Positions 26,028 to 33,160 of a stretch of DNA of 33,160 bases are shown piece after piece (within the stretch, counting starts at the first letter, position 1; every line of letters begins with the position of its first letter). The DNA is taken from contig JAGYKI010000030.1 of NCBI GenBank assembly GCA_018401735.1, positions 1 through 33,160 on the forward strand, given 5' to 3'. Both the position numbers and the translations under genes were made by a program. Source of the DNA: Schleiferiaceae bacterium (GTDB lineage: Bacteria > Bacteroidota > Bacteroidia > Flavobacteriales > Schleiferiaceae). A model generated the notes under the pieces. The model did not search any database. It saw only the letters and a program-made list of their open reading frames with translations, and was not told the origin of the DNA.

Positions 26028-26034
26028 TTAATAA
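26028..26034. repeat. Target-site duplication, right copy
   Basis: Second TTAATAA in direct orientation relative to 25761-25767, lying between the element end and the 5' part of the GNAT gene. Confidence 0.75.
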
Positions 26035-26149
26035 CCAATTTTCCCGAGTCAGTTAGTAATAAGTCCATAAAGGCTAACTTCTTCCCTTCTTCTTCATAAA
26101 TAAATTCGCCCTCTGCTTTATTTTCCCAAACTGCTTTATAGCTACCCAT

Positions 26150-26520
26150 GACATATTTTTTAATGCGTTGATTTTCAATGGATATTTCACGATAAAGAAA
26201 TACTTCTCAAGATTTCTTGCCTTTCTTTTTCGCTTGATCGCAAAAGAAACAACCGAACGAAGTGAGCTCTGCCATTCCAATAAAAAGAAAACATGCATGG
26301 CAAAAAAGATCAAGGCTGCAATTCCTCATCCTTAAAACCTTCACAAAAAGTAAGCTCGGTGGGCGAGCTCCTCACGTCGCTTCCCAACTCGCTAAACTTT
26401 TTGTTTTGTTTTTAACTCTTCGTAATTGAGGCCGGATAACCTACTAATATCGAATACGGTAAAGTGAAAATGGTAGCTTCGAATGCTTTTTCCGGGTAAA
26501 TGTCATCAAATCTTCTTGGT
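26150..26520. repeat. Gene-free stretch, probable dispersed non-coding repeat at about 26195-26420
   Basis: No credible gene. A 79-codon minus-strand reading frame (26074-26313) runs out of phase through the GNAT gene and has the Lys/Arg/Phe-rich composition of a translated repeat. The stretch 26195-26420 shows features of Bacteroidota intergenic repeats as I remember them: a near-palindrome CTTTTTCGCTTGATCGCAAAAG-like at about 26224-26245, the run CGAACGAAGTGAGCTC, and an inverted GAGCTCG/CGAGCTT pair around 26352-26371. Whether it recurs in the genome cannot be seen here. From 26421 to 26520 I see nothing, apart from a 36-codon minus-strand open stretch without a start. Confidence 0.35.
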
Positions 26521-27474
26521 TTACCCGCGGGAAACTCGTCTCTCATAATTACGTGCTTTTAGTTTTTCTAAAATTACTTGGGCCATTTTTTCGTTCGACT
26601 CAAAGGACCAACCGGCAATATGCGGACTAAGAATGACCTTATCGCTTTTTAATAAGTAGTCTAGCGCCGCTGGTTTTTCGCCTTGAAAAATATTTTCAAA
26701 ACTCGATTTTTCATATTCCAGTACATCCAAACAAGCTCCTAAAACCGCGCCCGATTCTAAAGCAGCGACCAAGGACTCACTTTCCACAATTTTGCCTCGC
26801 GCTGTGTTAATTAAGTAGATTGGTTTTTTGAATTCCGCTAAAAATTTGGCATCCACCAATTTCATATTTTCCTCCGTTTGGGGAATATGTAGGCTTAGTA
26901 TGTCGGCTTCCGCCTGAAGAGTTTTTAAGTCTACTTCTTCAATTCCTGCAGAAGCATAGTCACTTTTATACTTATCGTAACTAAGAATGCGGCAATCGAA
27001 GGATGCTAACTTTTCTGCGAAAGCAGAACCCATTTGACCAAAACCAATAATGCCTACCGTTTTGCCTGCGATTTCATAACCGCGATTTTCCTCCCTTAAC
27101 CAAATCCCCGAACGCACTTCTCGATCGGCAATACTCAGGCGATTTAAAATAGAAAGTAACATCCCCAAAGCATGCTCGGCCACCGCATTGCGATTTCCCT
27201 CCGGAGCAGCTATCAGTTCAACGCCTTTTGAAGCGCAGAAATCTTGGTCAATGTTTTCCAAGCCCGCCCCTACCCGAGCGATGAACTTTAAATTAGCTGC
27301 CTGCGCTAATAAAGTAGCATCTAGCGGAAAGCGACTACGTATAACCAGACCATCCACCTCAGACCAAGGTATCTCGGTTTTTGATTTTTTATACTCTTCG
27401 ATAATAGAAAAACCCATCTGGCGTAGACCAGCTAAAAGACTTGAATGAACCGTATCAATTATAAAAACCCTCAT
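26521..27474 (-). CDS. D-isomer-specific 2-hydroxyacid dehydrogenase (SerA-like)
   Basis: A 317-residue NAD-dependent dehydrogenase. The catalytic domain has ARVGAGLENID (66-76). The Rossmann domain has GIIGFGQMG (141-149) followed by the acidic D167 that selects NAD. Catalytic residues are R226 (NTARG), E253 (DVLEYE) and H285 (LSPHIAGW), all intact. The size fits short D-3-phosphoglycerate dehydrogenases without an ACT domain; other 2-hydroxyacids are possible because no serC or serB lies nearby. I use ATG 27474, which overlaps the stop of the upstream barrel gene as ATGA; a 15-residue Arg-rich extension to 27519 would lie in that gene. It is the last gene of the minus-strand operon. Confidence 0.88.
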   Translation of the reverse strand: MRVFIIDTVHSSLLAGLRQMGFSIIEEYKKSKTEIPWSEVDGLVIRSRFPLDATLLAQAANLKFIARVGAGLENIDQDFCASKGVELIAAPEGNRNAVAEHALGMLLSILNRLSIADREVRSGIWLREENRGYEIAGKTVGIIGFGQMGSAFAEKLASFDCRILSYDKYKSDYASAGIEEVDLKTLQAEADILSLHIPQTEENMKLVDAKFLAEFKKPIYLINTARGKIVESESLVAALESGAVLGACLDVLEYEKSSFENIFQGEKPAALDYLLKSDKVILSPHIAGWSFESNEKMAQVILEKLKARNYERRVSRG

Positions 27475-28235
27475 AAGTTCTCTTCTCCCTCTTCTTCTTT
27501 TTGGAAATCGATTAACCAAGAAAAACCAGCATTTATAAAAGGCTGAGTAACGTTCTGATTAAAAGCACTACGCTGCCATCCCGCAAAAACCTCCAGCTGA
27601 AAATTAGGACCCAAAGAATAACTACCACCCATATTATAAGCTCTAAAATCGCGACCCCCAATGGTGTAATAATTGGCACCAAAAGCCTCTATAAAGTACG
27701 AAAAGCGCTGGAAAGCATAGCTAGCATTGATGGTATAAAAACCATCTACTCGGTCGCCATCTTGAAAAATGCCATAATTAATAGTGAAACTCAAATCTTC
27801 TGTAAAATCGTAGGATAAAATTCCGCGGTATTCTATGTTATTAATTTGCGAGCGCACTAAAAATCCTAAATGCCATTTAGGTAAATTTAAATCTAGGGAG
27901 TAACGCAACATCAACCAAGGGTTTTGTGAGGGTTGAAGATTAAATTCATTATCGGTAATCGTGTTATTAATCCACTGATTTCCGTAGCCCAAACCCGCCT
28001 CAAAATTACGACCCAAACCAATGCGAAATTCCGTAAAATAATTTGTGCTTCGCTGTGTTGTAATACTATCTAGTAAAGTTGCTCCAAACTCAAAACCCTG
28101 CTGAACAAGTATTTGACGTGCTTCTATACTAATAGGAGAATAACTTTGCCCTGGTCGATCGCTGTTAAAGGCGCTTTGCGCAGATGTATAAAAACTAAAA
28201 AGACAAACACATAAAATAATACGCATATTAAGCAA
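27471..28235 (-). CDS. Outer-membrane beta-barrel, transporter-like protein
   Basis: A protein of 254 residues (251 if it starts at ATG 28226). It has a signal peptide ending TSAQS, then the segment FNSDRPGQSYSPISIEARQ. Alternating polar and aromatic strands throughout are consistent with an outer-membrane barrel. The DRPG-x-S opening recalls the family loosely named transporter or MetA-pathway-of-phenol-degradation, whose function is mostly unknown. The C-terminus is acidic (KEEEGEENL). The first ATG overlaps the mgtE stop by eight bases; the second follows that stop after one base. It shares ATGA with the dehydrogenase gene downstream. No ligand can be inferred. Confidence 0.75.
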   Translation of the reverse strand: MLNMRIILCVCLFSFYTSAQSAFNSDRPGQSYSPISIEARQILVQQGFEFGATLLDSITTQRSTNYFTEFRIGLGRNFEAGLGYGNQWINNTITDNEFNLQPSQNPWLMLRYSLDLNLPKWHLGFLVRSQINNIEYRGILSYDFTEDLSFTINYGIFQDGDRVDGFYTINASYAFQRFSYFIEAFGANYYTIGGRDFRAYNMGGSYSLGPNFQLEVFAGWQRSAFNQNVTQPFINAGFSWLIDFQKEEEGEENL

Positions 28236-29577
28236 GAATTAGTCGGCCGATTTGAAAATACAAAAAGAGACCTATAATATCATTTAAAGTGGTAATAAAG
28301 GGCCCTGTAGCCAAGGCTGGGTCTATTTTATATTTATTCAAGATTAAGGGCACAAAAGTTCCTATTAAAGCAGCAACAATAATTACCGCAAATAGTGCCA
28401 CAGCCACGGTAAGGGCTAGAGCCATGCTATACCCCAAAAACAAACTACTGCCAATTACGATTGCCGCTAGTATAGAGGCATTTACGGTAGCTACTCCCAA
28501 CTCTTTCATCAGTCGAGTGACCGTTCCACCACTTAAGGATTGGTTGGCTAAACCCTGTACTATAATGGCGGAAGATTGCACCCCCACATTACCACCCATG
28601 GCCGCAATAAGCGGAATGAAGAAGGCCATTTGGGGAATTATTTCAATATCTACTTCGTAGCGGCCAATAACCGAAGCGGCTAAAAGTCCGCCGAAAAGAC
28701 CAATTAAAAGCCAAGGTAAACGAGCACGGGTTATGGCGAGAATCGTATCATCTTCTTCTACTTCATCGGTAAGACCACTGGCGAGGTTATAATCCTCCTT
28801 GGCCTCATCGCGAATAAAATCTACCACATCATCGATGGTAATTCTACCAACTAAGTGCCCAATCGGATCAACCACTGGCACTACTACCAAATCGTATTTT
28901 TGCATGTAGTTAGCCACTTCCTCTGCTTCAGTATTTATTTCTACGTATTGAACCTTAGAAGAATAAACCTCTGAAATAGGGGTTTTGGTAGAGGTCGTAA
29001 GGAGCTTTTTAAGACTTAAGGTTCCTAGCAGTTTATTGTTCGCGTCTATTACATAAATGGCATGAACACGCTCAATTTCTTCGGCTTGTTTGCGCATTTC
29101 TTTAACGCACTGTAAAACTCGCCAAGTATCGTAAACCTTAATAAGTTCTGTTCCCATTAAGGAACCGGCTGTTCCCTCTGGGTAGATGAGTAAGCGGGCA
29201 ATATCTAAAGCCTGCTGTTCATCTTCAATATTATCCAAAACCTCTCTACGCTGGTCGCTGGGTAACTCATTAATAAGATCCGCCGCATCGTCAGAATCGA
29301 GGTTCTCAATTAACTCAGAGGCAATCTCTTGTCCATTATAGCCTTCAAGAAATTTAGCGCGAAGATCTTCGTCAATCTCCATTAAAACCTCGGCGCCCAA
29401 TTCGTTTTCGAGGGAACGAAATAGGATTTCCGCCGCTTCTTCATCAATCTTGTCAACGATTTCTGCAATATCAGCGGGGTGGCTATCATTAATAAACTCC
29501 TGATAGTTTTCCTTTTTCCCAGCAAGTATCTCTTCTTCAAGATTATCTAAAAATTCGCGGGTGATATCTATACTCAT
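28228..29577 (-). CDS. mgtE: Magnesium transporter MgtE
   Basis: A 449-residue inner-membrane Mg2+ channel. The acidic helical N domain (~1-130, with HPADIAEIVDKIDEE and the SDDAADLINELP region) senses cytosolic magnesium. A pair of CBS domains follows at ~135-260 (LIYPEGTAGSLMGTE, DLVVVPVVDPIGHLVGRITIDDV). Five transmembrane helices from ~285 to the end include FFIPLIAAMGGNVGVQSSAIIVQG, the pore signature, and ATGPFITTLNDIIGLFLYF. All parts are intact. ATG overlaps the rsmA stop as ATGA. I see no magnesium-responsive leader, as expected for an internal operon gene. Confidence 0.95.
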   Translation of the reverse strand: MSIDITREFLDNLEEEILAGKKENYQEFINDSHPADIAEIVDKIDEEAAEILFRSLENELGAEVLMEIDEDLRAKFLEGYNGQEIASELIENLDSDDAADLINELPSDQRREVLDNIEDEQQALDIARLLIYPEGTAGSLMGTELIKVYDTWRVLQCVKEMRKQAEEIERVHAIYVIDANNKLLGTLSLKKLLTTSTKTPISEVYSSKVQYVEINTEAEEVANYMQKYDLVVVPVVDPIGHLVGRITIDDVVDFIRDEAKEDYNLASGLTDEVEEDDTILAITRARLPWLLIGLFGGLLAASVIGRYEVDIEIIPQMAFFIPLIAAMGGNVGVQSSAIIVQGLANQSLSGGTVTRLMKELGVATVNASILAAIVIGSSLFLGYSMALALTVAVALFAVIIVAALIGTFVPLILNKYKIDPALATGPFITTLNDIIGLFLYFQIGRLILA

Positions 29578-30338
29578 GGGCGAGAAAGAATTTCGGTAAG
29601 TTCTACAAATTCAGAGTAATGCAATTGTTCAGCGCGCTTTTGCAAGGTGTCGGCTGAAATTCCATCGAGAGGTAAATTTAAGGCTTTCAGGGCATTACGC
29701 AAGGTTTTCCTTCTTTGGTTAAAAGCGGTTTTAACAATGCGTGTAAATAAAGACCTATCTACCGTAAGGCTGAAATCTACTTTACGCTTAAAGCGGATAA
29801 CGCCTGAAAGCACTTTAGGTGGGGGACTAAACTCGTGCGCAGCTACCGTAAAAAGATATTCTCTCTCGTAAAAAGCAGCGGCTAGAACACTTAAAATGCC
29901 ATAGGTTTTAGAACCTGGCTCTGCGGTTAAACGATCGGCTACTTCCTTTTGAAACATGCCTACCATTTCGGGAATTAACTCTACGTGGTCGAGCATTTTA
30001 AATATAATCTGACTAGAAATATTATAAGGATAGTTGCCAATTAAGGCAAAAGGCTCGCCCATCAATTTAGCCAGATCTAAGCGTAAAAAATCACCCGGTA
30101 TAATGTGTTTATCTAAAGCTTTAAAATTTTCTTCGAGGTATACAATCGATTCGCCATCAATCTCGGCCACAAAAAGTTCGGAGGGTGCTTCCAATAAAAA
30201 CCGGCTTAGCACTCCCATTCCCGGGCCAATTTCCAATACTTTTTTATACCCTAGGTGACTTAGTCCTTCGGCAATGTCCCTGGCTATGCCCTCATTTCTT
30301 AAGAAATGCTGACCCAGATGTTTTTTAGCTTTTACCAT
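29574..30338 (-). CDS. rsmA: 16S rRNA dimethyladenosine transferase RsmA (KsgA)
   Basis: A 254-residue SAM-dependent methyltransferase that dimethylates two adjacent adenines in helix 45 of 16S rRNA during 30S maturation. Motifs are KKHLGQHFL at the N-terminus, the SAM loop EIGPGMGVLS (36-45), acidic E59 after it, GDFL, and the catalytic NYPYNISS (102-109). FQKEVADRL and the EFSPPPKV segment complete the family pattern, and the C-terminal helical domain is full length. Four bases separate it from the M3 peptidase stop, and mgtE overlaps its end; the rsmA-mgtE neighbourhood is, as I recall, common in Bacteroidota. Confidence 0.96.
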   Translation of the reverse strand: MVKAKKHLGQHFLRNEGIARDIAEGLSHLGYKKVLEIGPGMGVLSRFLLEAPSELFVAEIDGESIVYLEENFKALDKHIIPGDFLRLDLAKLMGEPFALIGNYPYNISSQIIFKMLDHVELIPEMVGMFQKEVADRLTAEPGSKTYGILSVLAAAFYEREYLFTVAAHEFSPPPKVLSGVIRFKRKVDFSLTVDRSLFTRIVKTAFNQRRKTLRNALKALNLPLDGISADTLQKRAEQLHYSEFVELTEILSRP

Positions 30339-30342
30339 ACAT

Positions 30343-32367
30343 TTATTTGATCAAGCCAGCACGGCGCAATAAGGCCTTGGGGTCGGGGTTTTGTCCTCTG
30401 AAATTGCGATACAATTCGGCTGGATCTACCGCTCCACCGCTTGATAGCAGTTTACGAAAGGCCGCGGCAACTTCTGGATTAAACAGTCCTTTTTCTTTAA
30501 AGAGTTCAAAAGCATCCGCATCTAAAACTTCCGCCCATTTATAACTGTAGTAGCCCGCAGAGTAGCCCCCTTGAAATATATGACTAAAGCTGCACGACAT
30601 ATTAGTGTCCTTCTGCACGGGTAATAACTGAGTTTCTGCGAAAACAGACTCCTCAAAGTCGCCCACCGATAAAGCACTAGGTTCGGTTCCGTGCCAGTTC
30701 ATATCTAACTTTGCAAAACCAACCTGCCTTAAAGTAGCATAACCCTCCATAAAGCTAGCGCTTTCTTTAAGGCGTTCAATAAGATTAGCAGGAATTAATT
30801 CGCCGGTTTTATAATGTTTGGCAAAGAGGTCTAGACATTCTTTCTCGTAACACCAATTTTCCATTATTTGCGAAGGAAGCTCCACAAAATCCCATAACAC
30901 GCTAGTCCCACTAAGGCTTTCGTATTTTGAGTTGGCTAAGATTCCGTGTAAGGCATGACCAAATTCGTGGAATAAAGTAAGTACCTCATTAAAAGTCAAT
31001 AAAGAAGGACTATCCGAACTAGGTTTAGTAAAATTACAGACAATAGAAATATGCGGTCTTTGCTCCTCACCGTTAATATTGCGCTGCCCGCGATAAGAGG
31101 TCATCCAAGCACCGTTGCGTTTCCCTTCACGGGGGAAGAAATCAGCATAAAGGAGGGCTAAATGGCTACCGTCTTTGTCTTTCACTTCATAAGTAATCAC
31201 ATCGGGATGATATTTCTGAATATCCTTTCTTTCTTCGAAGCGAATACCGTATAATTTTTCGGCGACAGCAAAAGCGCCACCAATTACTCTATCTACCTGA
31301 AAATAAGGCTTCAGAATGCTATCATCAATTTCAAAACGCTTCTGCTTTAGCTTTTCACTATAATAGGCAATATCCCATCTTTCCAGCTTAGCTAAACCAT
31401 CTAAGTCTTTGGCAAAAACGGCTAATTCTTCCAACTCATCTGCGCAAGCGGATTTAGAAACCTCTAAAAGTTCATCCAAGAAATTGTCTACGGTTACTTT
31501 CGATTTAGCCATGCGCTCCTGCAGTATGTAGTCGGCATGATTCTCGAAGCCTAATAATTGTGCTCTTTGGTGCCGCAAAGCGACAATGCGCTTCACAATT
31601 TCCTGATTATCATATTCGTTGCCTTTATAGGCCTTGCTGCCAAAGGCACGAAATAACTTCTCTCTTAATGTACGATTAGCGGCATAAGTCATTACCGGAA
31701 TGTAACTGGGCGCTTGTAGGGTAATTAGGTATTCACCTTCTCTACCCTTGGCTTTAGCTTCATCGGCCGCGCTTACCAAGGCATAATCGGGCAAGCCTAC
31801 TAAATCTTCTGCGGATTGATACAGCTCAAAAGCATTTGTTTCTGCTAATACATTCTCGCCAAATTTCAAGGACAAAGACGATAACTCTTCATCTATCTTT
31901 CTTAGGGTTTGTTTGTCTTCTCCTTGTAAGTTAATTCCATTGCGAGCAAATGATTTATAGGACTTTTCGAGAAGCATTAAGTCCTCGCCACGTAAAGTGT
32001 TTCTTTGGGTTTTCCAAACTTTTTCTACCCTTATAAAGAGCCCTTCATTAAGCATAACGTCATTGCGATAAGCGCTCAGTAATGGCGAAAACTCACGCGC
32101 AATTGCTTGAATATTGTCGTTAGTTTCGGCGGAATTGAGGTTAAAGAAAATCTCCGCCACTCGACTTAGCTTTTGTCCTGCTAGTTCGAGAGCTAAAATG
32201 GTGTTTTCAAAAGTTGCTTCATCCTTTTCCTTCACGATGGCCTCAACCTCGGCTAATCCTTCGCTAATAGCCTGTTTTAAAGCGGGTAAGAAATGTTCCT
32301 CTTTAATTTCTTCAAAGGGAACGCTGTTAAATGGGGTATTAAAATCTGCTAAAAGCGGTATATTCAT
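30343..32367 (-). CDS. M3 family zinc metallopeptidase (oligopeptidase A / peptidyl-dipeptidase Dcp-like)
   Basis: A 674-residue thimet-like peptidase that cleaves short peptides. The zinc motif HEFGH spans 467-471 in TLFHEFGHALHG, with the third ligand glutamate expected in FVELPSQIMENW. The helical N-terminal domain begins PLLADFNTPFNSVPFEEIKEEHFLPAL, as in E. coli OpdA/Dcp, and the substrate-recognition region FQGGYSAGYYSYKWAEVLDAD near the C-terminus is conserved. No signal peptide is visible, so it is probably cytoplasmic. First gene of the minus-strand group with rsmA, mgtE, barrel and dehydrogenase. Telling OpdA from Dcp needs a tree. Confidence 0.92.
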   Translation of the reverse strand: MNIPLLADFNTPFNSVPFEEIKEEHFLPALKQAISEGLAEVEAIVKEKDEATFENTILALELAGQKLSRVAEIFFNLNSAETNDNIQAIAREFSPLLSAYRNDVMLNEGLFIRVEKVWKTQRNTLRGEDLMLLEKSYKSFARNGINLQGEDKQTLRKIDEELSSLSLKFGENVLAETNAFELYQSAEDLVGLPDYALVSAADEAKAKGREGEYLITLQAPSYIPVMTYAANRTLREKLFRAFGSKAYKGNEYDNQEIVKRIVALRHQRAQLLGFENHADYILQERMAKSKVTVDNFLDELLEVSKSACADELEELAVFAKDLDGLAKLERWDIAYYSEKLKQKRFEIDDSILKPYFQVDRVIGGAFAVAEKLYGIRFEERKDIQKYHPDVITYEVKDKDGSHLALLYADFFPREGKRNGAWMTSYRGQRNINGEEQRPHISIVCNFTKPSSDSPSLLTFNEVLTLFHEFGHALHGILANSKYESLSGTSVLWDFVELPSQIMENWCYEKECLDLFAKHYKTGELIPANLIERLKESASFMEGYATLRQVGFAKLDMNWHGTEPSALSVGDFEESVFAETQLLPVQKDTNMSCSFSHIFQGGYSAGYYSYKWAEVLDADAFELFKEKGLFNPEVAAAFRKLLSSGGAVDPAELYRNFRGQNPDPKALLRRAGLIK

Positions 32368-32455
32368 TTTTCTGAAATTCTTTGTACAAATTACGTCAAT
32401 GCTAGGCTACTCACCTAAATTTAGGATTAGAAAAGCGTCGCCTACAAAGGATATG

Positions 32456-32463
32456 TAAATTTG
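32456..32463 (+). promoter_or_regulatory. -7 box for the DinB-like gene
   Basis: TAAATTTG fully matches TAnnTTTG and ends four bases before ATG 32468. Transcription would start at or next to that ATG, so the message is either leaderless or translation begins at the next ATG, 32480. Confidence 0.5.
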
Positions 32464-32467
32464 TAAC

Positions 32468-33046
32468 ATGAATGAAGCTATGACAAATGCCGAAGCCTCT
32501 AAATATTTATTAGAAAGGCTTGATACGATTGAAAAGAAGCTAGACCGTATTTTCTACTATAGCGAGGGGGAAGACCTCCTTAAAACCGGGCCATCTGGAA
32601 CCTGGAATGTGCTAGAGGTCTTTTTCCATATCAATCTTTTCAACGAAAGTTATCTCGACCAATTTCCTAAGGCCCTACAAAAAGCCCAAGAAGCCAAAAC
32701 TGCTCCTCTAATGCGCAGTTGGATTGGTAAAAAGCTAGAGCAAGCATGTTTGCTAGACGCAAATGACATGCCTATTAAATACCGTAAAACTCGGCAAGCA
32801 ACAGACCCCAAAGCCAAACAAAAGGCTGGTTTTGCCGTGGTAGAAAAAGTAGTCTTTCAAGAGCTCGTGCAAGACTTAAGAGAAATTAGGAATTATGCTA
32901 AATTGTTAGATTCTAAAAACCTAGAGCAATTAAAGGTAAAAACGCTTTTGCCTATAGTAAAAGTTAGCCTGGCGGATGCTTTGTTTATAATGCTTGAGCA
33001 TACTAACCGGCACATTGCGCAAGCGAGTATGATTCTAAAAAGTTAA
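32468..33046 (+). CDS. DinB-like four-helix-bundle protein
   Basis: A 192-residue protein (188 if it starts at ATG 32480, which leaves a short leader after the promoter box). The pattern is that of the DinB/YfiT-like metal-binding bundle: an N-terminal helix LLERLDTIEKKLDRIF, then GTWNVLEVFFHINLFNESYL with the first histidine, and a C-terminal EHTNRHIAQASMIL supplying two more. Three histidines in these places usually bind a divalent metal. Members act as thiol transferases or hydrolases, or are uncharacterised; no specific role can be given. It is divergent from the M3 peptidase gene, and its stop codon overlaps the stop of a converging gene. Confidence 0.8.
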   Translation: MNEAMTNAEASKYLLERLDTIEKKLDRIFYYSEGEDLLKTGPSGTWNVLEVFFHINLFNESYLDQFPKALQKAQEAKTAPLMRSWIGKKLEQACLLDANDMPIKYRKTRQATDPKAKQKAGFAVVEKVVFQELVQDLREIRNYAKLLDSKNLEQLKVKTLLPIVKVSLADALFIMLEHTNRHIAQASMILKS

Positions 33047-33160
33047 GTTTTACGAGAGGGTATAAAAATCTTGGGATGCAAAATAAACCTGTTTTCTTTT
33101 CCAAGTTCTTTTTCGAATAAGCTAAGTTTTGCCATAGCAGAGGTTAGACTCTTAATTTTA
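33043..33160 (-). CDS. C-terminal fragment of a protein leaving the window
   Basis: On the minus strand 38 codons are open from the window edge to TAA at 33043-33045 (KIKSLTSAMAKLSLFEKELG, then KENRFILHPKIFIPSRKT). The composition is protein-like and ends in a basic tail. The stop overlaps that of the DinB-like gene by two bases, tail to tail. The family is not recognised from so little. Confidence 0.45.
   Translation of the reverse strand, partial: KIKSLTSAMAKLSLFEKELGKENRFILHPKIFIPSRKT

Larger units (their letters stand above)
25595..26149 (-). pseudogene. Small YjdJ-type GNAT acetyltransferase gene interrupted by a 260-bp element
   Basis: Two parts on the minus strand belong to one gene. 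From ATG 26149 the first 40 residues end DSGKLVI. After the insertion the frame resumes as KHTEVDPSQEGKGIAKKLLE and runs 55 residues to TAA at 25595-25597. Removing 25768-26034 joins them exactly in frame to 95 residues, the normal length of the YjdJ/YidJ-like minimal GNAT family. HTEVD, the acetyl-CoA loop QEGKGIA and the PVCPFAK segment are that family's signatures. Function of the intact enzyme is not established. As it stands the 5' part runs into the element and stops at 25931, giving a truncated 72-residue product lacking the acetyl-CoA loop. The coding parts show no other damage, so the insertion is probably recent. Confidence 0.85.

Noticed and set aside
26074..26313. 79-codon minus-strand frame upstream of and overlapping the GNAT gene
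   Set aside because: It is out of phase with the genuine GNAT start and is basic and low in complexity, like a translated repeat.
26410..26520. 36-codon minus-strand open stretch after the 2-hydroxyacid dehydrogenase
   Set aside because: It has no start codon and is out of frame with the dehydrogenase, which already ends at its usual length. Too short to support.

Overview
The window looks like a chromosomal segment of a marine-type Bacteroidota, most likely Flavobacteriia/Flavobacteriales. The evidence is a secreted protein with a type IX secretion C-terminal sorting domain, a SusC-like TonB receptor paired with a DUF4249 lipoprotein, several promoters of the Bacteroidota TAnnTTTG type, few Shine-Dalgarno sequences, AT-rich DNA, and the ftsK-lolA-lptF-ribB gene order. 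I saw no tRNA, rRNA, CRISPR array, phage module or complete transposase gene.

Layout. 1-163: last bases of a repeat-element terminus and a truncated reading frame. 294-1934: T9SS-exported protein. 2413-7159: tightly coupled four-gene polyamine operon (short arginine decarboxylase, agmatinase, deoxyhypusine-synthase-like enzyme, GNAT-nitrilase fusion). 7197-8318 (-): membrane-anchored metallo-beta-lactamase-fold hydrolase. 8460-8912: smpB. 8925-13956 (-): folD, ffh, argS and arginase. 14097-17309: TonB receptor plus DUF4249 lipoprotein. 17415-25558: one long operon ftsK, lolA-like, lptF/G-like, two glycosyltransferases and a ribB whose GTP cyclohydrolase II half has lost its metal and catalytic motifs, closed by a strong terminator. 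25595-26149 (-): small GNAT gene broken by a 260-bp MITE-like element. 26150-26520: non-coding, probably a dispersed repeat. 26521-32367 (-): M3 peptidase, rsmA, mgtE, an outer-membrane barrel and a 2-hydroxyacid dehydrogenase, mostly with overlapping ends. 32468-33046: DinB-like protein, converging on a gene that leaves the window.

Two things deserve most attention. First, the MITE-like element at 25768-26027 has 14-bp terminal inverted repeats (one mismatch), a 7-bp direct repeat at its borders, and two symmetrically placed hairpins with compensatory stem changes. Removing it with one copy of the direct repeat restores a 95-residue GNAT gene exactly in frame. The first 19 bases of the window are the end of a second copy. 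Second, the polyamine operon joins arginine to agmatine to putrescine to a deoxyhypusine-synthase homologue that cannot have eIF5A as substrate in a bacterium (homospermidine synthesis is the natural guess). It ends with an acetyltransferase-amidase fusion of unknown substrate. An arginase gene 3' of this operon, next to argS, gives the cell a second ureohydrolase that would compete for the same arginine.
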